Below are positions 8,464-16,916 of a stretch of 64,000 bases of DNA, piece by piece. Position numbers and translations under genes: made by a program. The first letter of the stretch is position 1. Each line of letters begins with the position of its first letter. The stretch comes from Seonamhaeicola sp. (lineage in GTDB: Bacteria > Bacteroidota > Bacteroidia > Flavobacteriales > Flavobacteriaceae), in contig NZ_JANQJQ010000006.1 in NCBI RefSeq assembly GCF_028281565.1, forward strand, positions 62,001 through 126,000, in the 5' to 3' direction. The notes beneath the pieces are model-generated. The model had not been told where the DNA came from, did not search any database, and was given only the letters and a program-made list of their open reading frames with translations.

Positions 8464-10092
8464 TTAATGGGACTTTGAAACCAGAATAGCATAGGGTTTC
8501 AGAGTCATTGAATTTTCAGAAATCGTGATATTTTGCTGGTGCAAAACCTCATGATTCTTTAAAAAATTGATATTATCCAGTTTAATTGTTTCCTCAGAGG
8601 TATTAATCACAACATAGCCGTTTATATTGTTTAACTGACGCTTAAAAGCCATGATATGTTCATGCGCTGTAAGTATGGGTATATAAGAACCTTGGGTGAA
8701 AACGTCATGTTGCCTTCTGATAGCTATTAGGTTTCTATAATGGTTCCAAAGGGAATTCTTATCTTTTTTCTGAACCGAAAGGGCTAATTGATTTACAGAT
8801 GAGGTATTCCAAAACGATTGTGTCCACCAATCCCCTGTATCCTTGTACCAAACGGCATTTCCTTTATCTTCAAAATTTGTAGTCCACGGAAAAGCTTCTC
8901 TTACCGGAATATGATTGGCATCGCTACCCCATTCATGGGTTTGTCCTGTAAGGCCCAATTCTTGTCCATAGTAAATAGATGGCACCCCCGGCAACAAAAT
9001 ATTGAGGACGGCCGCCACGCGTTTTTGCCCTTCATTATTGTTAACAACCGATGCCCACCTTGCTGTATCGTGGTTTTCTAAAAAATTAACCGTAAAGGTG
9101 TTAACCGTAAAATGGGACATACTTTCTTTAACTACCTTATGGATACGTTTTGGGTCCATTTTGACTCCGTTAGAAGCAGGGTCTATATACATATCATGCG
9201 TTCCCTCTTCTCCTGCAATGGCAAAACGAAGCGGAAAACTAAAAGCAGCATCAGCACCACTGGCTTTTACCATGGAATCGCCATATTCATTCCAATTGGA
9301 TTGTTCTCCTAATACGAAAATACTAGGATTTAAGTCTTTGCAGGCTCTAAATATGGGTTTCCAGAATTCCTGGTACATATTGGTAAATAATCCTTTATAA
9401 TCCAGGTCATCCATGATGTGGTCAATTCTAAATCCATCCACGCCATCATCAAAATTTCCATCCGCATTGGGATCTACCCAATACAAGTAGAAGTCTTTCA
9501 TCCAATGTTTTACCTTTTCATTGTTAAGGTCTAAAAACACAATGTGATGTTTGTCTCCGGGCCAGGCAGTAAAATCATATAATGGTGACTTGGAGGGCAT
9601 AAAGATCTGTTCAGGATATTTGTTTAAGGAATCGGAATAGTAAATAAAGTCGGTATATTTTGAATCCGGATTTTCAAAAGAGTCATCAAACCAAATGTTA
9701 CCACTTTGTGCGTATTGGGTTTCCATGTCCATTAAGAACTTCAGCCCCTTTTTATGAACGGCTTTAACAAAGTTGATATAATCTTCTTTGGTTCCATATT
9801 CCGGGTCAATGGCTTCATAATTGGTTGGGAAGTAATTGTGGTAGAATCCGGATTCGTATAATGGCGTAAACAGAATGGTGGTTACCCCCAGTTCTTTTAA
9901 ATAATCCAATTTTTGTACGAAGCCATTTAAATCACCATGTAAATCACCGTTGCTGTCGTAAAAACTCCGTTGCATGACATGGTAAATAATTTCATTGTTC
10001 CAATTTATTGCAGTGTCCTTTTGCCCTAATACAATATTGGACATAAGAATGCAGGCGGACAGTAATGGAAGAACTGATTTATTCATATTCAT
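8464..10092 (-). CDS. GH13 (alpha-amylase-family) secreted protein
   Basis: 542 residues with signal peptide (cleavage near SNIVLGQ). A TIM-barrel GH13 catalytic domain begins at WNNEIIYHVMQRSFYD. Catalytic set: nucleophile D224 in GVDGFRIDHI, acid/base E263 in FVLGEQSN, third Asp D342 in NFLENHD. Conserved region I is unusual: MDMETQY at 121-127 instead of DxxxNH. A beta-sandwich C-terminal domain follows. It probably acts on alpha-glucans or a related alpha-linked oligosaccharide in the periplasm or outside. It is 5 bp from the upstream GH13 gene and 19 bp from the sulfatase, so the three are likely one operon. Confidence 0.87.
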   Translation of the reverse strand: MNMNKSVLPLLSACILMSNIVLGQKDTAINWNNEIIYHVMQRSFYDSNGDLHGDLNGFVQKLDYLKELGVTTILFTPLYESGFYHNYFPTNYEAIDPEYGTKEDYINFVKAVHKKGLKFLMDMETQYAQSGNIWFDDSFENPDSKYTDFIYYSDSLNKYPEQIFMPSKSPLYDFTAWPGDKHHIVFLDLNNEKVKHWMKDFYLYWVDPNADGNFDDGVDGFRIDHIMDDLDYKGLFTNMYQEFWKPIFRACKDLNPSIFVLGEQSNWNEYGDSMVKASGADAAFSFPLRFAIAGEEGTHDMYIDPASNGVKMDPKRIHKVVKESMSHFTVNTFTVNFLENHDTARWASVVNNNEGQKRVAAVLNILLPGVPSIYYGQELGLTGQTHEWGSDANHIPVREAFPWTTNFEDKGNAVWYKDTGDWWTQSFWNTSSVNQLALSVQKKDKNSLWNHYRNLIAIRRQHDVFTQGSYIPILTAHEHIMAFKRQLNNINGYVVINTSEETIKLDNINFLKNHEVLHQQNITISENSMTLKPYAILVSKSH

Positions 10093-10097
10093 TTGGA

Positions 10098-12020
10098 CTA
10101 AAATTTTAATATTATAGCTGTATTGGCACTTATTTCTAATTCTATAACCTTATTGTTTGGGTTGAAATCAGAAGGATTTAGTAAGTTTTTATAGGTGCCC
10201 GAAAATCTGGTTGGCACGTTTACTTTTACGGCAATATCGCCGGAATTGATAATTGTTATAATTTCATGTTCATCATCGTATCTGGAATAAGCGAGTACCT
10301 TTTCAGAATCAACATTCAAAAATTCTATATCGCCTCTGGATAAGACGGGGTTTCCTTTTCTAATGTGTATTAGTTTTTGATAATAGGCAAACAAATCTTT
10401 GTTAAAAGCAACCTTATCAATGGGTTTTTCCATGCCCAGGGGATGTACTTTTTCATCATCAAAGGTGAATTCGGGCCAAAGCAACGGTTTTCTTGTGGAG
10501 GGATCATCGGCGCCCCACATGCCCATTTCGTCTCCCGCCCAAATATGGGGTGCTCCAATATAAGTGTATTGGTGGGCCAATAAAAGCCGAACTCTTTGAT
10601 GAGTGCTTTCATCCGGTTTATGAATCTTGTAATTGGGGTCTTCAGATACTTTACAATAGTATTTATATTGGTTTTGGTTGAAGAACGAGGTTAGCACCCT
10701 GGGTGTATCAAACCCGCCGTTAAGGTTCATCATGGCATAGTTGTTCTCTTCCCTGATATTAGAGCGGAATAGATGCAGGCTATCTATAAGGTTAGAAGCA
10801 GAAATTTCAGTAGGAGCTGCATTTAAGAACTGACGTGAGGTTCGATACCATCTGTAGTTCATGACTCCATCAAAAATATCGCCTTGCAAAAAAGGTTCTG
10901 GGTCTAAGAGCTTGTCCGGCCACTCTTCCCACCAAATTTCACCCAACAAATAGGCATCCGGATTAATACCTCGAACATGTTTTCTAAAGTCTCTCCAGAA
11001 TCCAAGAGGCGTTTCTGCGGCCACATCCAATCGGTAGCCATCAATACCATCGGAAGGATTGCCGTCGCCGTTGGGATCCAACCATCTTTTGGTCAGGTTG
11101 AAAATATGTTGCTTTACGGCTTTGCTATAAATATCACCCTCGAACTTTTGTACACTTTTAGATAAATCCTGCTTTTGGGTTTCTTTTATTTCGGGGAGTT
11201 CATGAACACCGGCCCAACCGTGATATTTAAATTCATTGTCTTCAGTGGCCTGGTTGTCAAAATGGTCTATCCAAAACCAATCTTTATATTTTGAATTTTC
11301 CTGGTTTTTCAAAACATCCTGCCAGGCCCAAAACGATTTTCCAGTATGGTTCCAGGAATAATCCAGGATAACCCTGATGTCCCTTTTGTGAAATTCGTAA
11401 ATAACTTTGAGAAATAGCTTGTCGGCTTCGGTCCATTGCCAGGTACTTGGGTCGTCTGGTGTTTCAGCTTCAATCGTAGCCTTGTCCTTGGTGGGATCAG
11501 GTCCAAAATTTCTATCGATATGCCTCCAGTTTCTGGCGTCGTATTTATGTAGTGAAGGGGCATCGTTTAACGGTCGAAAATAGATCGCTGTGACACCCAG
11601 GGAGTCTATATAATCCATTTTATCCAATACGCCCTGCAGGTCACCTCCATAACGTCTTAGCTGTGCTTTAGAACCAAAGTCTTTCAGCGTGTTTCCATAA
11701 TAGTCTTTATGAGGATGAAGGTTTTCAAAATAGGCATCGTCTTCGTACCAATCTTGTGTCCATGGTGTGGTGTCCCATCCTTCAGGAACAAATCCCGGAT
11801 AGGTATCCACAATATCTGCTGCGGTTTGATCATTGGAAGGGTCACCGTTATAAAAACGTTCTACGGCTATTTCGTACCAAATAACATCTTGGGCCCATTT
11901 AGGAGGTAAATCATAATTTGTAGTTGTCTTAGCTTCTGACGCCTTTATGTTTTCCTTTTCTTTACAGGAAGAAAGACATAGCAAACTTAAAAGGATACAG
12001 GGTATTAGTTTCATTGTCAA
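10098..12020 (-). CDS. GH13 (neopullulanase/cyclomaltodextrinase-like) lipoprotein
   Basis: 640 residues with lipoprotein signal ILLSLLCLSSC (lipid Cys19). GH13 barrel: region I VILDYSWNH at 217-225, nucleophile D332 in GIDGYRLDVA, acid/base E361 in YLLGEIWW, third Asp D438 in GGFDTPR. Compared with the normal SHDTPR/NHD of region IV, the transition-state His is Phe437. A long insertion after 'ARNWRHIDRNFGPDP' and the late AGDEMGMWG block resemble maltogenic or cyclomaltodextrinase types. It is the first gene of the GH13-GH13-sulfatase run and probably binds or cleaves alpha-linked oligosaccharides at the cell envelope. Confidence 0.85.
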   Translation of the reverse strand: MTMKLIPCILLSLLCLSSCKEKENIKASEAKTTTNYDLPPKWAQDVIWYEIAVERFYNGDPSNDQTAADIVDTYPGFVPEGWDTTPWTQDWYEDDAYFENLHPHKDYYGNTLKDFGSKAQLRRYGGDLQGVLDKMDYIDSLGVTAIYFRPLNDAPSLHKYDARNWRHIDRNFGPDPTKDKATIEAETPDDPSTWQWTEADKLFLKVIYEFHKRDIRVILDYSWNHTGKSFWAWQDVLKNQENSKYKDWFWIDHFDNQATEDNEFKYHGWAGVHELPEIKETQKQDLSKSVQKFEGDIYSKAVKQHIFNLTKRWLDPNGDGNPSDGIDGYRLDVAAETPLGFWRDFRKHVRGINPDAYLLGEIWWEEWPDKLLDPEPFLQGDIFDGVMNYRWYRTSRQFLNAAPTEISASNLIDSLHLFRSNIREENNYAMMNLNGGFDTPRVLTSFFNQNQYKYYCKVSEDPNYKIHKPDESTHQRVRLLLAHQYTYIGAPHIWAGDEMGMWGADDPSTRKPLLWPEFTFDDEKVHPLGMEKPIDKVAFNKDLFAYYQKLIHIRKGNPVLSRGDIEFLNVDSEKVLAYSRYDDEHEIITIINSGDIAVKVNVPTRFSGTYKNLLNPSDFNPNNKVIELEISANTAIILKF

Positions 12021-12155
12021 AATTTTAATTATAGTTCAGTTTCCGTCTAAAACAAACCAGTAACTTCCGGTTTGTTGGCAGGCTAAAATTATAACACAAT
12101 TCCCTAATTTTACAGGCTATTATACGAACAACAGCCTATGCGGTCTATAAAACCA

Positions 12156-13043
12156 TTAGTAGTTTAAGCGGGTTTTAACGGCTTCTTTATATTTCCTTCC
12201 TACAGGGATGGTTATGTCATTCAAGATGACTTTAGTTGGGGAATAGGAGCTAATATGCTCAGTGGACACAATAAAAGATCGATGTACTCTTAAGAACATC
12301 TTTTCAGGGAGCATTTCCTCAATGGCTGTTAGGCTTTTGTAAATGGTAATTTCTTTATCTGCGGTAGTGATTTTTACGTAATTTTTTTGGCTTTCTATAA
12401 AGAGAATATCCTTAACTATTATTTTGTGTCTGTGGTTCCCCTCTTTTAAATGAAGGGATGCTTGTTCCTGTGTTTGAGCTAATTTCAAGTTCTCCTGGGC
12501 CAGTTCCTGACTTTTTTCTTTAGATGCATTCCATTTTTTAACAAAGACATAAACCAAAGGTATTATGAGTGCATTGTTCACATCTAAAACGGTGTTCATT
12601 AATTCGGTGATTTTGAAAAACGTTTCGCTTTTGTAAGGTAAATAATGCCCTTGTACCATGAATACCATTATAGAGCGCTGTACCAAAACCCCTGAAATAA
12701 TAAGTAAGGCCACAAGCCCAAAGAAGAACTTTAGGTATTTTTCCTCTAAAAAGAATTTTGGGATCAAGAACAAAATGGTGCCATAAACCAATAGTAAGCG
12801 TGCAGGCAAAGAATACAACTGCACCATAAAATTCCTTAAGTAATCGTGGTCATAGCTTCCCCAAATAAACGTGAAAAACAGTACCAGTCCAAGCCAGTAA
12901 AAAAGATGAAGCTTTACATTTTTTATTTGGAATGCCATTGTGAAAAAATCCGTAAAGTGATTACTGCAATTTAAAAAAGTATCACCAAATAAAACAGGGT
13001 TCTCTATAACTTTAAAGTCGGCTTTTGCTGTTTTGATTATCAT
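12156..13043 (-). CDS. Membrane-anchored LytTR-family transcriptional regulator
   Basis: 295 residues. Three to four membrane helices fill roughly 45-165, a short cytoplasmic helix rich in Gln/Glu follows, and a LytTR DNA-binding domain occupies the last 100 residues (FIESQKNYVKITTADKE, then FLRVHRSFIVSTEHI). There is no receiver domain, so signal sensing probably occurs in the membrane part. The annotated ATG overlaps the GH127 stop by 4 bp, which suggests translational coupling; an internal ATG at 12938 (MAFQIKNV) is an alternative start that better matches where the conserved part begins. Genetic coupling to GH127 and proximity to the GH13 genes suggest a local regulator. Confidence 0.8.
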   Translation of the reverse strand: MIIKTAKADFKVIENPVLFGDTFLNCSNHFTDFFTMAFQIKNVKLHLFYWLGLVLFFTFIWGSYDHDYLRNFMVQLYSLPARLLLVYGTILFLIPKFFLEEKYLKFFFGLVALLIISGVLVQRSIMVFMVQGHYLPYKSETFFKITELMNTVLDVNNALIIPLVYVFVKKWNASKEKSQELAQENLKLAQTQEQASLHLKEGNHRHKIIVKDILFIESQKNYVKITTADKEITIYKSLTAIEEMLPEKMFLRVHRSFIVSTEHISSYSPTKVILNDITIPVGRKYKEAVKTRLNY

Positions 13044-15103
13044 TTGGTCGGAAATGTAACTTTGCGTAATACTGTTTTTCCCATGGGGATTAATGTTACG
13101 GTTTCTTCTTTTTTTGAAGCTGCATTGAAAACAGTGCCTTCTAAATATACATTAGAATCATAAAAGTTTTGAGCTGCTTTATCTTCGGTAATATTGAATT
13201 TGCCATCTTTTAAAATTTGAAGGTTTTTGTAATCATCCGCTTCGGGGAAACAGTAATAATCTGTAAAGTCTGTACCTTCATAAGATTTGATGGTTTTCTC
13301 TCTATGTGGAATTTCATAAGCATACACCAAAGGCCCATGTTGAATATAGGATTCCTTATTTCGGGCTTCTTTGAATTGAATTTCGTTTTGGAATTTAATA
13401 GTAATCCTATCACCATCTTCCCATACTTTGGTAACCGCATAATAGCCGTTGCCTAAATCATCAAACTCGTGATTCGATTCTATATTTTGGGTCCACTCCG
13501 GTTTTCTAATGCTAAAGGCAAACGTTTTTGGAGCATCCATTTTGAACTTGAAGGTCACTTCATTTGATAATGGATAATTGGTTATCTGTTCTATAGATAC
13601 CATACCTCCGTCAACTTCTGTTATCAATTCGGAAGGTCCATACATAATTGCTGCTATATTATCCTTAGTTTTCATCCACATTTGTTCTAAGAAATAAGTG
13701 AAGTTTCGTCCGTAATTAGGTACGCAACATACAGCCGGTTCTGAATGTGTAGGTGAGTACTTATATCTTGGGTCTGGGCGTTGTTCGCCATTTTCATGGT
13801 GATGCCCATCTAAGACATAGCAATTATCTGTCTTACCATAGGTTATTGCGGTACCTTCTTTATTCCTGAAGCCTAGCATGGCGTTGTAGGTTAATTTTTC
13901 AGCGGCATCAGCAAAAGCTACTTCTCCGGTTTTTTGAATCAGGCTGCCATAGGAATTTCGTAATTCCAGCATGGTACAATATTCTGCTCCTGTATGCTCT
14001 GGATGGGCTTCCATTTGCAATATCCATTCATTGCCATGACCGGCACCGCTTGGAAGCATGCAAGGTTCTAACTTAGATAACATATTGTTGTATGCTTCTT
14101 TCAGTTCTGGATAGCCGGTATTATAATAGGCGTTAACCATGGTACGGATATGCTCATAGGTATGCACGCCATGCCCTTGGAATAACGAGTCTTTTTCCAT
14201 TAAGTACGGATATCTTAAATCGTTAAAGGAACGGTTAATAGAATAGGTTGAAAAGGCTTTATAGAGATAGGTCGCGTAATTCTGATAAGCTATATTGCCT
14301 GTTATTCTGTACAGGGTTTCACAAACATCGGTAAGCATGAGGCCGTGGGTGACACCGCCAAAAGCGTTTTTTAAATAAAAGGGATTATTGGTATCCCAGG
14401 CGTAACGTTTCATGGTAACGTTCATAGCTTTTTCCACAGCTTCCAATACCGCACTTTTTTGGGTGAATTCGTAATAAGCAAGCATGGTTCTAAAAGCGGT
14501 GGTCTGTGCCCATAATTCGCCGTTGGAACCTTCGTGCTGATAGCGTAAATTAGGTTTATAGATACCGATATAACCATCTTCATCCTGAGAGGCCAAAAGG
14601 TTGTCTATAATTTGATGCGATTGGGCCACGGCTTCTTCATTTTTGGTTAAAAAAGCATGACGCACAAAACCATCCCACCAATTGCCAATGGTTTCTGAGT
14701 TCCACCACATAATAGAGGTTTCCCATGCGGCACCGGTTAAAACCAAATCGCCCATTTCCGGGATGTCTTCCATACCACCTCGTCTTGCCGTGTTATAGAT
14801 GTCATCTGACTTTATTCCGGGATACAACTCGTCCAGGGCACCTACCACACCCTGTTGTAAATCGATTGTCATCATGTCTAAAATCCAACCCTTAGGTTTG
14901 ACACTCCCGGACGGGAATTGCTCAAACTTTGGAGCGATGGGTTGTTTCGGGTTATTGAAAAAACGTAACTTTTCGCTATCGTCTATAATGGTCGATGCTA
15001 CTTTATTTACATTATCAGTGAAGTTTTCTCCCTGTGAGTTTTTCTCTTTTTCCTTGCAGGAAAGTATAGTTAAAATAATCATAGCTAGATAAATACGTTT
15101 CAT
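13040..15103 (-). CDS. GH127-type beta-L-arabinofuranosidase-like lipoprotein (DUF1680)
   Basis: 687 residues with lipoprotein signal MIILTILSC (lipid Cys16). An (alpha/alpha)6 barrel followed by beta domains. The zinc/nucleophile site known from the GH127 enzyme HypBA1 (Glu-x-Cys plus Cys-Cys) is present: E374 and C376 in GAEYCTM, and C459/C460 in PAVCCVPNYGR. HypBA1 cleaves beta-1,2-linked L-arabinofuranose; related families (GH146 and others) vary in substrate, so the sugar is inferred. A TAnnTTTG promoter element lies 77 bp upstream (15180-15187), facing away from the divergent AraC gene. It heads a unit with the LytTR regulator. Confidence 0.87.
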   Translation of the reverse strand: MKRIYLAMIILTILSCKEKEKNSQGENFTDNVNKVASTIIDDSEKLRFFNNPKQPIAPKFEQFPSGSVKPKGWILDMMTIDLQQGVVGALDELYPGIKSDDIYNTARRGGMEDIPEMGDLVLTGAAWETSIMWWNSETIGNWWDGFVRHAFLTKNEEAVAQSHQIIDNLLASQDEDGYIGIYKPNLRYQHEGSNGELWAQTTAFRTMLAYYEFTQKSAVLEAVEKAMNVTMKRYAWDTNNPFYLKNAFGGVTHGLMLTDVCETLYRITGNIAYQNYATYLYKAFSTYSINRSFNDLRYPYLMEKDSLFQGHGVHTYEHIRTMVNAYYNTGYPELKEAYNNMLSKLEPCMLPSGAGHGNEWILQMEAHPEHTGAEYCTMLELRNSYGSLIQKTGEVAFADAAEKLTYNAMLGFRNKEGTAITYGKTDNCYVLDGHHHENGEQRPDPRYKYSPTHSEPAVCCVPNYGRNFTYFLEQMWMKTKDNIAAIMYGPSELITEVDGGMVSIEQITNYPLSNEVTFKFKMDAPKTFAFSIRKPEWTQNIESNHEFDDLGNGYYAVTKVWEDGDRITIKFQNEIQFKEARNKESYIQHGPLVYAYEIPHREKTIKSYEGTDFTDYYCFPEADDYKNLQILKDGKFNITEDKAAQNFYDSNVYLEGTVFNAASKKEETVTLIPMGKTVLRKVTFPTK

Positions 15104-15179
15104 TTGTAATTAAATATTTTATTCGTGGTCTTAACCTGATGCACTCAGGGACGATTGCTCATTTGGGGAATTCTTATTG

Positions 15180-15187
15180 CAAAATTA
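15180..15187 (-). promoter_or_regulatory. -7 promoter element for GH127 gene
   Basis: On the minus strand this reads TAATTTTG, a match to the Bacteroidetes TAnnTTTG element, 77 nt before the GH127 ATG in the divergent region shared with the AraC gene. Confidence 0.5.
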
Positions 15188-15289
15188 GGAGCATTTGACC
15201 GTTTGGAACACACAGATTTAAACTAAAACTATGCGTATTTAAACATATTAAGTATAAATATTGTATTTTAGGGTTGTAATTAGATAATA

Positions 15290-16135
15290 TTGAATCCGTT
15301 ATTAGAAAAAGTAGCACTAAGTGAAAAACGCAAGTCTTTCAAATTTTTTAATGTTGAAGTACAACGTTTTGAGCCCTTTTGGCATTACCATCCTGAAATT
15401 GAATTGACCTTAATTCAAAAAGGGTCCGGGACCAGATTTGTAGGCGATTCCATTTTACCTTTTGAAGAATTGGACTTGGTTTTGATTGGTGAGAACGTGC
15501 CACACCATTGGATTAGTATTGCGGAAGATGAAACACAAACCCACAAAGCTTTTGTGCTTCAATTTGACAAGGACACTTTTAAAGTCTTTCCCGAGTGTTC
15601 GGAGTTTGAAGATCTATTTGATAAGGCCAATAAAGGCATTCACTTCAATAAACCAAGCAAGCATTTAATTTCTGAGATTACCAATTTTGAATACCTGTCG
15701 GAAACGGAACAGTTAAGTAAATTGTTGCTTATCCTGCATCGATTATGTGGGGATAGGAACCAGCATATCTTATCTTCGAAAGTAAAACAAGTATCATCAA
15801 AAAATGGCGCTTCCCAAAACAAGATATCCAAAACCACTAATTATATCCTGGAAAATTTGGATAAAAAATTAACCGTTCAGCATATGGCCGACTTCACACA
15901 TATGGTGCCTCAGTCCTTTTGCAGGTGGTTTAAAGCCCATTCCGGACATTCTTTTGTCACCTTCCTTAACATCACTAGAATTGAACAGGCTTGTCATTAT
16001 CTATTAACCACAAACTTGAGTATTCAACATATTGCTTTTTCCTGCGGTTTTGAAAGTATCAGTCATTTTAATCGAACGTTTTTGAGGTTAAAGGAAGTTA
16101 GTCCTCGAGGGTATAGGAAGTTAAATATGGTTTAG
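15290..16135 (+). CDS. AraC-family regulator with N-terminal cupin domain
   Basis: 281 residues from a TTG start; no suitable ATG lies upstream in frame. The N-terminal half is a cupin sensor (FWHYHPEIELTLIQKGSGTRF, then NVPHHWI). The C-terminal two helix-turn-helix units are typical AraC: LTVQHMADFTHMVPQSFCRW and IQHIAFSCGFESISHFNRTF. It is divergent from the GH127 gene, so it is the likely sugar-responsive controller of that unit. The stop overlaps the convergent ankyrin gene by 4 bp. Confidence 0.87.
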   Translation: MNPLLEKVALSEKRKSFKFFNVEVQRFEPFWHYHPEIELTLIQKGSGTRFVGDSILPFEELDLVLIGENVPHHWISIAEDETQTHKAFVLQFDKDTFKVFPECSEFEDLFDKANKGIHFNKPSKHLISEITNFEYLSETEQLSKLLLILHRLCGDRNQHILSSKVKQVSSKNGASQNKISKTTNYILENLDKKLTVQHMADFTHMVPQSFCRWFKAHSGHSFVTFLNITRIEQACHYLLTTNLSIQHIAFSCGFESISHFNRTFLRLKEVSPRGYRKLNMV

Positions 16136-16863
16136 TTCTCTGGTAAATAATCCCCCAACAAGTTCCAATCCATACTATTGCCCCAACCGTGTCCGTGATC
16201 ACTGGTGTTTTTTATTTTATGGGCTTCCCCTATACGGTGGTTGCCAAAACTTAAAAGGGATAATATACTTCCGGGACGCAGATGTACACTGGCCCAGGTT
16301 AAAGGTGAGTTTCCATGGGCATCTTTAGCGGTTTTATCGGCACCATGATCAATAAGAAACTTAATGGTCTGGGCATCGGCATAGGCAGCTGCTCTATGCA
16401 GGGGTGTTTCGCCGGAGGTTCTTACATCTCGCATAAAGGCACCCGTATCAATACCGGGTATGGTTTTGGCGTTTACATCCGCGCCTTTTTCCACCAGTAG
16501 TTTAACGGTGTAAAAGTAATAGGGCCTGCCGGCTTTGGCCAGGGCATTATGCAGTGGCATTTCGTTGGTTTTATCAACAATAGTGTTTACATGGGCGCCA
16601 TGACTAATAAGGAAATCACAGACTTTCCAGTGGCCAAAAAAGGCAGCATTTCCTAGTTCGGAATCTAAATTAATACTTTCGAGGTTACCTCCTTTATCCA
16701 AAACGGCCCTAAGAGCTGTGGTGTCATTGTAATACACCAACCATTGCAATAGTTTCACCGGTCCCTGGTGTAGTAAATCCTGCCAGTTGTCCAGTTCAAA
16801 TAACTTAAAAATGTAATCCGTCCGCCCTCTGCTAATGAGTTCCAGTAATTTTCTTGTTTTCAT
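16132..16863 (-). CDS. Ankyrin-repeat protein
   Basis: 243 residues without a signal peptide. Ankyrin units are visible from about 50 to 220, with the typical blocks AAFFGHWKVCDFLISHGAHV, MPLHNALAKAG, VKLLVEKGADVNAKT, TPLHRAAAYADAQTIKFLID and SPLTWASVHLRPG. These make a protein-protein interaction surface; no enzymatic domain is seen. It lies between the AraC gene (convergent) and the second sulfatase (upstream on the same strand, 53 bp gap), so it may be expressed with the sulfatase. Confidence 0.85.
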   Translation of the reverse strand: MKTRKLLELISRGRTDYIFKLFELDNWQDLLHQGPVKLLQWLVYYNDTTALRAVLDKGGNLESINLDSELGNAAFFGHWKVCDFLISHGAHVNTIVDKTNEMPLHNALAKAGRPYYFYTVKLLVEKGADVNAKTIPGIDTGAFMRDVRTSGETPLHRAAAYADAQTIKFLIDHGADKTAKDAHGNSPLTWASVHLRPGSILSLLSFGNHRIGEAHKIKNTSDHGHGWGNSMDWNLLGDYLPEN

Positions 16864-16916
16864 TGGTTTTGATTTTCAGATGATTACCCACTTAAGTTAG
16901 TGTTTTTTAAGAAAAC

